This document shows, piece by piece, positions 55,481 through 64,000 of a stretch of DNA of 64,000 nucleotides; the first letter of the stretch is position 1, and each line of letters starts with the position of its first letter. The translations under genes were made by a program, and so were the position numbers. The notes below the pieces were generated by a model. That model had not been told where the DNA came from. It searched no databases and saw only the letters and a program-made list of their open reading frames with translations. This stretch comes from Salinicola endophyticus (GTDB lineage Bacteria > Pseudomonadota > Gammaproteobacteria > Pseudomonadales > Halomonadaceae). The stretch spans positions 100,039-164,038 of the forward strand of contig NZ_PZJO01000009.1 in the NCBI RefSeq assembly GCF_003206575.1, given 5' to 3'.

Positions 55481-56839
55481 GTGCCCAACAACAACAATCA
55501 CCCCGACGCCGAGGTCGATATCTCGACGCTGCGCAAGGTGATCGCCGCCTCGGCGATCGGCAATTTCGTCGAGTGGTTCGACTTCGCCGTCTACGGCTTC
55601 CTCGCCGTGGTGATCGCCAATCACTTCTTCCCGCCCGGTGACCCGTCGCTGGCGCTGCTGCAGACCTTCGCCGTGTTTGCGGTCTCCTTTGCCCTGCGCC
55701 CCCTCGGCGGTATCTTCTTCGGCATGCTCGGCGATCGCATCGGCCGCAAGCGGGTGCTGGCGATGACCGTAATGCTGATGGCCGGCGCCACGACCCTGAT
55801 CGGCCTGCTGCCGACCTACTCGAGCATCGGCCTGCTGGCGCCGCTAGCCCTGGCCCTGGCGCGCTGCATCCAGGGCTTCTCCGCCGGCGGCGAGTACGCC
55901 GGTGCCTGCGCCTTCGTGATGGAGCACGCACCGCGCAGACGCAAGGCGCGCTACGGCAGCTTCGTGCCGGTCTCGACCTTCGCCGCCTTCGCCACCGCGG
56001 CGGCGCTCACCTACGCCATCAGTACGCTGCTCTCGGAGCAGGCCATGACCGACTGGGGCTGGCGCTTGCCCTTCCTGATCGCGGCGCCGCTGGGGCTGGT
56101 CGGCCTCTACATGCGCATGCGACTCGACGAGTCGCCGGCCTTCCAGGCGCTCAAGGCACAGCACGCCGTGCCCCACTCGCCGCTGGGCGAGACCCTGCGC
56201 TCCCACGGTGCCACCATCGTCTGCCTCAGCGCCTTCATCTCGGCGACGGCGCTGTCGTTCTACATGTTCACCACCTACTTCACGACCTACATGCAGGTAG
56301 TGGGGGGAGCGACCCGCACCACGGCCCTGCTGGCGAGCCTGGGAGCGCTGCTGTTCGCCGCCGCGCTGTGCCCATTGGTCGGACGCTACGCTGACAGGGT
56401 CGGGCGCCGGCGCACCATTCTCTCCGCCGGCATCGCGCTGATCGCGGCGGTGTTCCCGGCCTACACCCTGGCCGCCAGCGGCGAGTGGCTCTCGTCGATG
56501 ATCGGCGCCGCGCTGATGGCCGTCGGCGCGGTGATCTGCGGCGTGGTCACCGCAGTGCTGCTGTCGGAGCAGTTCCCCACCCGGGTGCGCTATACCGCCT
56601 CGGCGCTCTGCTACAACGTCTCCTACACCATCTTCGGCGGCACCGCGCCGCTGGTCGCGACCTGGTTGATCGACAGCACCGGCCACCCTCTGGCTCCGGC
56701 CTACTACCTGATCGCGATCACGCTGCTGGCACTGTGGGGCGGTATGCGCCTGCCGGAGACGGCGGATCGCGCACTGGATGCCGACGAGTCGACCTGGCGC
56801 GAGGTCGCGCCGGACACAGAGCAGCCGTTACCCCGCTGA
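55481..56839 (+). CDS. MFS transporter, metabolite:H+ symporter (ProP-like) family
   Basis: A 452-residue, 12-helix permease of the MHS subfamily. It begins with RKVIAASAIGNFVEWFDFAVYGF, the hallmark of ProP, KgtP and CitA relatives. GDRIGRKRVLAMTV is the loop-2 MFS motif, with RPLGGIFFG just before it. SAGGEYAGACAFVMEHAP is on helix 5. ProP-type members import osmolytes such as betaine and proline, others import dicarboxylates; ProP's long C-terminal coiled coil is absent here. The start is a GTG with a weak ribosome site. In a halophile an osmolyte role is attractive but unproven. Confidence 0.88.
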   Translation: MPNNNNHPDAEVDISTLRKVIAASAIGNFVEWFDFAVYGFLAVVIANHFFPPGDPSLALLQTFAVFAVSFALRPLGGIFFGMLGDRIGRKRVLAMTVMLMAGATTLIGLLPTYSSIGLLAPLALALARCIQGFSAGGEYAGACAFVMEHAPRRRKARYGSFVPVSTFAAFATAAALTYAISTLLSEQAMTDWGWRLPFLIAAPLGLVGLYMRMRLDESPAFQALKAQHAVPHSPLGETLRSHGATIVCLSAFISATALSFYMFTTYFTTYMQVVGGATRTTALLASLGALLFAAALCPLVGRYADRVGRRRTILSAGIALIAAVFPAYTLAASGEWLSSMIGAALMAVGAVICGVVTAVLLSEQFPTRVRYTASALCYNVSYTIFGGTAPLVATWLIDSTGHPLAPAYYLIAITLLALWGGMRLPETADRALDADESTWREVAPDTEQPLPR

Positions 56840-56952
56840 GGTGGTCGTCGAAGCGAGATCATCGGGGCACCAGAGCGCCGAGAGATAGGCATGGCGGCCC
56901 GCCCCGCAGCGGTCCCCGAGTATCGGGAGCGCCGCGGAGACGGTTTCCGCGA

Positions 56953-56973
56953 TAAAAGTGCCCGTCAGCGGGC
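56953..56973 (-). terminator. Intrinsic terminator of the zinc-ribbon gene
   Basis: On the minus strand a GCCCG-CTGA-CGGGC hairpin (56960-56973) is followed by ACTTTTATC. A second palindrome, GCCGGGCC-GT-GGCCCGGC, lies at 56983-57000, nearer the stop codon. Confidence 0.7.
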
Positions 56974-57015
56974 GCGGCAGGCGCCGGGCCGTGGCCCGGC
57001 CCGGCCCGGTCGGGA

Positions 57016-60440
<3,425 letters not shown>

Positions 60441-60468
60441 CCCCCGCACCCGCGCAACCCGAACCATT

Positions 60469-60513
60469 GGGCGGATGGGATCATCCGCCCCCGGCACCGC
60501 CCTGGCGGTGCCG
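60469..60513 (+). promoter_or_regulatory. Pair of adjacent hairpins between leuS and lptE
   Basis: GGGCGGATG-GGAT-CATCCGCCC (60469-60490) and CGGCACCGCC-CT-GGCGGTGCCG (60492-60513) lie one base apart in the 94-base gap. Neither has a T-run, so they may attenuate or protect the leuS mRNA end rather than terminate fully. Confidence 0.55.
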
Positions 60514-60534
60514 CTCTCGACAAGGAGTTATCTG

Positions 60535-61023
60535 ATGATGCGTCGCCCCGTAGTGATCGGTCTGCTGGCGTTGGCTGTGACCACGCTGGCGGGCTGCGGG
60601 TTTCAGCTCCGCGGTCTCGGACAGGCCGAACTGCCCTTCTCCAAGATCGCGCTGAGCGCCAATGTCTCGCCGTTCAGTGAGATCGTACGCCAACGGCTCA
60701 AGAGCGCCGGCGCCGCGATCGACGACAGCGCCGATCTGCGTCTCAATCTGGGCGACGAGCAGGTCAGAGATCGCCGCCTGACCCGCGCCGACTCCGGCAG
60801 CCGCGAGACCGAGATCACGCTCACCGCGCCCTTCTCCGTACAGCGCGTGGGCGACGGCGCCTACCTGCTGAATCAGCAGCAGCTGCAGACCTCGACCACG
60901 GTGCTGCTGTCGGACAACAACCTCTACGCCAGTGACGAGATGCGCAAGCAGACGGTCGAGCGCCTGCGCCGCGAGGCCGCCGACCAGTTGATCGACCGTC
61001 TGGCCGCCCTCGATACGCCATGA
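60535..61023 (+). CDS. lptE: LPS-assembly lipoprotein LptE
   Basis: Outer-membrane lipoprotein (162 aa, also called RlpB) that plugs the LptD barrel and helps insert LPS into the outer leaflet. The signal peptide ends in lipobox LAGC, followed by the hallmark GFQLRG. The middle matches LptE (SETEITLTAPFS-type strands and a C-terminal MRKQTVERLRREAADQLIDRLA helix). AAGGAG 7 bases before the ATG at 60535 fixes the start. It lies between leuS and holA, as in other gammaproteobacteria. Confidence 0.95.
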   Translation: MMRRPVVIGLLALAVTTLAGCGFQLRGLGQAELPFSKIALSANVSPFSEIVRQRLKSAGAAIDDSADLRLNLGDEQVRDRRLTRADSGSRETEITLTAPFSVQRVGDGAYLLNQQQLQTSTTVLLSDNNLYASDEMRKQTVERLRREAADQLIDRLAALDTP

Positions 61024-61036
61024 CAGTCTTGACGCC

Positions 61037-62095
61037 ATGAAAGTCTTTCCCGACAAGCTGGAAGCGGCGCTGGCCAAGCGCCTGCCGCCGGTGATCGTGG
61101 TCTCCGGCGACGAACCGCTGATCCATATGGAGGCGTGCGACGCGGTGCGCCGGGTCGCCCGGGAGCGCGGCATCGAGGAGCGCGAGGTGCTCCACGTCGA
61201 GTCGGGCTTTCAGTGGACCCAGCTGCTGGAGTCGGCGGCGAGCCTGTCACTGTTCGCCTCGAGCAAGCTGATCGAGGTGCGGCTCGGCGGCCAGTCCCCT
61301 GGCCAGGAGGGGGGCAAGGCGCTGGAAGCCTACGCCGACAAGGCCGGCGACAGCGACAACGTGCTGCTGCTGAGCGCCCAGCGACTGGACCGCAAGGCGC
61401 AGTCCAGCAAGTGGTTCAAGGCGCTCGACAAGATCGGGCTGTTCGTGCCGGTGTGGCCGGTGGATCATCAGCGGCTGGGCTTCTGGATGCGCGACCGCGC
61501 CACGCGCCACGGGCTCAATCTGGACATGGACGCAGCGCGCCTGCTCGGTGAGCGCACCGAGGGCAACCTGCTCGCCGCTGACCAGGAGCTGCAGAAGCTG
61601 GCGCTGCTGATGCCGCCCAATGCACGGCTGACACTCGAGTCGATTGCCAGCGGTGTCGAGAGCAGCGCGCGCTACGATGTCTTCACCCTCACCGATGCCT
61701 GCCTGCGCGGCGAGCGCGAGCGGGTCGCACGCATCGTCGGTGGCCTGCGCGAAGAGGGCATCGAGGCTCCGGTGGTGCTGTGGTCGCTGACCCGTGAACT
61801 GCGCACCCTGCTGTCGATCTTCCAGCATCTCGATCAGGGCCAGAGCCTCGACCACGCCTGCAAGGCGCAGCGCCCGATGATTCCCGAGAAACGCCGCCCC
61901 GGCTATCAGCAGGCGCTCAACCGCCTGCCGCTGCGGCGGCTGCACAAGCTGTTGCTGTTCTCCCAGCGCATCGATCTGGCGATCAAGGGCGCCGTGCCGC
62001 TGCCGGTGTGGGACTGCCTGCAGGATCTGGCGCTGACGCTGGCCGGCGGGCGTGGCCTGCTGGCGGAGATGCCCCACGCCTACCGCGTCGGCTGA
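61037..62095 (+). CDS. holA: DNA polymerase III subunit delta
   Basis: Clamp-loader delta subunit (352 aa) that opens the beta clamp. The N-terminal AAA-like fold starts VIVVSGDEPLIHMEA (the ATP-binding P-loop is degenerate, as in all delta subunits). SLFASSKLIEVRL carries the clamp-contact region. The collar domain with YDVFTLTDACLRGERERV and RQ-type helices ends the protein. It starts 13 bases after lptE and is co-transcribed with it. Confidence 0.95.
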   Translation: MKVFPDKLEAALAKRLPPVIVVSGDEPLIHMEACDAVRRVARERGIEEREVLHVESGFQWTQLLESAASLSLFASSKLIEVRLGGQSPGQEGGKALEAYADKAGDSDNVLLLSAQRLDRKAQSSKWFKALDKIGLFVPVWPVDHQRLGFWMRDRATRHGLNLDMDAARLLGERTEGNLLAADQELQKLALLMPPNARLTLESIASGVESSARYDVFTLTDACLRGERERVARIVGGLREEGIEAPVVLWSLTRELRTLLSIFQHLDQGQSLDHACKAQRPMIPEKRRPGYQQALNRLPLRRLHKLLLFSQRIDLAIKGAVPLPVWDCLQDLALTLAGGRGLLAEMPHAYRVG

Positions 62096-62152
62096 GCACC
62101 GGCGCCGACGACCCAGGGCCGACGCTCGACGGCCGACAGCCTCCGCATGCCC

Positions 62153-62190
62153 CGCGGCCCGGCGTGGACACACGCCGGGCCGCGTCGTCT
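62153..62190. terminator. Terminator between holA and the CBM6-domain gene
   Basis: A 14-bp perfect stem CGCGGCCCGGCGTG/CACGCCGGGCCGCG with a GACA loop (62153-62184). TCGTCT follows on the plus strand. It serves two convergent genes. Confidence 0.75.
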
Positions 62191-64000
62191 CAGACGATCT
62201 CGACGTGCGGGGGCGTGTCGACCCCACTGATCGCGACGTCGTCGCTCATCGCCACTTCATTGTCGAGACTGCTGCTGTCGCTGGTGGCGGACGTCGTATC
62301 GCTGGCACTCGGCGTGCCGCTGCCACTCGCGGTCGAGGTACCGGTGGCGGTCAGCGTGAAGTCGCCCAGGTTCATGGCGCCGCCGTTGAAGGTCAGCCGC
62401 AGCACCTGCTCCCCCGCCGCCAGATCGAGCGTAACGCCATCATTGCTCTGGTAGTTGTTCCAGCCGCCGGTGTTGATCACGCTGGCCGAGGTCGCGCTAT
62501 CGTAGACTTGGCCCTCCTGCGCCACGCTGGCGGTGACGCTGCGCCCACCGGAGGTGGTGGCAGCGGCGAACGACAGCTGGTAGGTGCCGGCCTCGGCGAC
62601 ATCGAGGGTGTACTCCACCCACTCGCCGTTGTCGATCCAGCCGATCGCCTCCCCATCGCCGCGAATGTCGACGCCTTCACCGCGGAAGTCCGTGCCCAAC
62701 TGCGCGTCGCTGCTGTCGTGATAGGCCACCCCTTCGCCACCCTGATCGTAGAGTGCAGCCTGCAGGGTGAACTCGCTATCCACCGTCCAGGGCGTACCGT
62801 CGGCATTGAAGGCGCTCTGGCTGGCCGGTGTCAGGGTGAACGACGCCAGGTTCATGGCGCCGCCGTGGAAGGTCAGGCGCAGCGTCTGCTCCCCCGCCTC
62901 GAGCATCACCTGATGGCTCTGGGTGGGCAGGAAGGTGTTCCAGCCTCCGGAGTAGCCGACACCGACATCGGCCACGGCGTAGACCCCGCTACCGTGGTCG
63001 AAGGTGGCGCTGATCGAGCGCGTGCTGTCGCCCTCGGCCCCCAGGGCAGAGAGGAAGGAGAGATCGTAGACGCCGGCGCTGTCGACCTCCAGGGTGTACT
63101 CCACCCACTCACCCTCCTCGATCCAGCCGATGGCGTCGCCATCGCCCTGGATATCGACCCCGGTATCGCGAAAGTCGGAATTGCCCAGCTGGGCCTCGCT
63201 CGAATCCTTGTAGGCCAGGTGCGCCGGCCCTTCGTCGAACAGCGCGGCGTCCAGGGTGAGGCCGTCGGCATCCACCGCCCAGGGTGTCTGGGTGTCGTTG
63301 AACGGTGAGCGCACCGCCGGCTGGATACCCTGGACCAGATAGACGTTGTCGTTGTAGTCGTAGTTGATCCCGGTGTAGTCCATCACCACGAAGTAGGTGT
63401 CGGGAATCGCGTTGTGCTCGCTGTCGTAGGCCTGGAACACGCGCACGGTATAGCCGCGCTCGATACCAGTGTCCGCCGCCGGCGGCGTACTGCCCCCGTG
63501 CGGGTTGAGCGAGGGGTCGGTGGAGAGGTTGGCGACCGAGATGCCGAAGACATCGTCGCCGGCCCAACTGTCGGGGATGCGGCCACGGTCGAAGGTGGCA
63601 GTGGCGTAGTTGCCGTTGGCGACATGGGGCAGGAACGACTGGCTGTAGAGCGAATCGTGGTTCATCAGCGAGGTGCGCTCACTCTTGTCGCCCGGCGCAT
63701 GCAGCGCCAGCAGCGCACCGCTGTAGCCGTGCAGCGCCGCCAGCTGGGTCACCTTGGCGCTCTGTGCACCATCGGCCAGCTGCCAGTAGCGCGACAGTAC
63801 CTCTTCGTCATTGACCGCCCGGTAGAGATCGAAATCCTCCAGCACCGACCCGCCGCCGCCGTCGAGGGTGGAGAGGCCGTCGATGTGGTTGCCGAAGCCG
63901 AAGACCCGCCAGATCTCGTTGAGGTTGGGCTCCCAGCCGCCCTCGTCGCGGGCCTGCCAGAAGCCGGCCAGCTGAATCTGGGTGATCGGCGTGTCGGCGT
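62190..64000 (-). CDS. Large protein with two CBM6-like modules, N-terminus beyond window
   Basis: The frame is open to the window edge, so the start is missing; a GTG at 63845 is only internal. At least 603 residues are visible. The upstream part (GFWQARDEGGWEPNLNEIW and FGFGNHIDGLSTLDGGGGS) is a domain I cannot name. Two similar CBM6/malectin-like modules follow, with paired motifs DGDAIGWIEEGEWVEYTLEV and DGEAIGWIDNGEWVEYTLDV and endings LRLTFHGGAMNLASFTL and LRLTFNGGAMNLGDFTL. The last 50 residues are Ser/Thr-rich. Probably a secreted or surface protein that binds carbohydrate; no catalytic domain is visible here. Confidence 0.85.
   Translation of the reverse strand, partial: ADTPITQIQLAGFWQARDEGGWEPNLNEIWRVFGFGNHIDGLSTLDGGGGSVLEDFDLYRAVNDEEVLSRYWQLADGAQSAKVTQLAALHGYSGALLALHAPGDKSERTSLMNHDSLYSQSFLPHVANGNYATATFDRGRIPDSWAGDDVFGISVANLSTDPSLNPHGGSTPPAADTGIERGYTVRVFQAYDSEHNAIPDTYFVVMDYTGINYDYNDNVYLVQGIQPAVRSPFNDTQTPWAVDADGLTLDAALFDEGPAHLAYKDSSEAQLGNSDFRDTGVDIQGDGDAIGWIEEGEWVEYTLEVDSAGVYDLSFLSALGAEGDSTRSISATFDHGSGVYAVADVGVGYSGGWNTFLPTQSHQVMLEAGEQTLRLTFHGGAMNLASFTLTPASQSAFNADGTPWTVDSEFTLQAALYDQGGEGVAYHDSSDAQLGTDFRGEGVDIRGDGEAIGWIDNGEWVEYTLDVAEAGTYQLSFAAATTSGGRSVTASVAQEGQVYDSATSASVINTGGWNNYQSNDGVTLDLAAGEQVLRLTFNGGAMNLGDFTLTATGTSTASGSGTPSASDTTSATSDSSSLDNEVAMSDDVAISGVDTPPHVEIV

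Overview
The window is GC-rich (roughly two thirds G+C by eye), almost fully coding, with short intergenic gaps and many GC-rich hairpins at gene ends. Gene content and synteny (luxS, polB, a miaB-phoH-ybeY-corC-lnt block, leuS-lptE-holA, gph next to trpE, rnfB-nth) point to a gammaproteobacterium. I infer a member of the Oceanospirillales, most likely Halomonadaceae (Halomonas, Salinicola or Kushneria type). That assignment rests on family recognition only, since no 16S is present. I see no rRNA, tRNA, CRISPR array, prophage or intact insertion sequence.

Layout. 1-6.1 kb is a minus-strand run: an Mrp-type Fe-S carrier ATPase, a TerB-like protein, luxS, a glutathione S-transferase, a small lipoprotein and DNA polymerase II. 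6.2-10.4 kb is a plus-strand phosphonate-type ABC importer (phnC-phnD-phnE-phnE2) without catabolic genes, with unusual RNA-structure potential between phnC and phnD. 10.3-13 kb holds an AEC permease, a glycosyltransferase and a DoxX-like protein. 13.2-17.2 kb has metG, an rnfB-like ferredoxin gene and nth. 17.4-24.8 kb carries a DUF1161 protein, a GST, a DUF3524 glycosyltransferase related to queuosine mannosyltransferases, hlyU, argG, rnt, grxD and argF. 24.8-29.6 kb has a VTT-domain membrane protein, gph followed by trpE with a leader peptide ending W-R-W that I detect between them, and a type II NADH dehydrogenase.

29.6-36.9 kb contains a two-gene DNA-repair unit: a FAN1 nuclease gene interrupted by an in-frame amber codon, translationally coupled to an XPD/DinG-like helicase that carries its own RecB/Cas4-like nuclease domain. 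Then come fused dihydroxyacetone kinase, a six-unit tandem repeat, an orphan ParA and a GIY-YIG protein. 36.9-46.9 kb has rpe, ggt, an MFS permease, the sulfate importer sbp-cysT-cysW-cysA, a YajG lipoprotein, a thiopurine methyltransferase and an SH3-domain membrane protein. 47-62 kb is conserved housekeeping: DUF1820, miaB, phoH, ybeY, corC, lnt, a 2-oxoadipate dioxygenase homologue, an MFS symporter, a zinc-ribbon protein, leuS, lptE and holA. The window ends inside a large protein with two CBM6-like modules.

The most notable items are the amber-split FAN1 beside its helicase, the trp leader peptide, the structured phnC-phnD spacer, the nested-stem element between lnt and the 2-oxoadipate dioxygenase gene, and the 26/30-bp tandem array between dhaKL and parA. 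No wholly new multi-gene system is evident. The helicase-nuclease pair is the closest to an under-described system.
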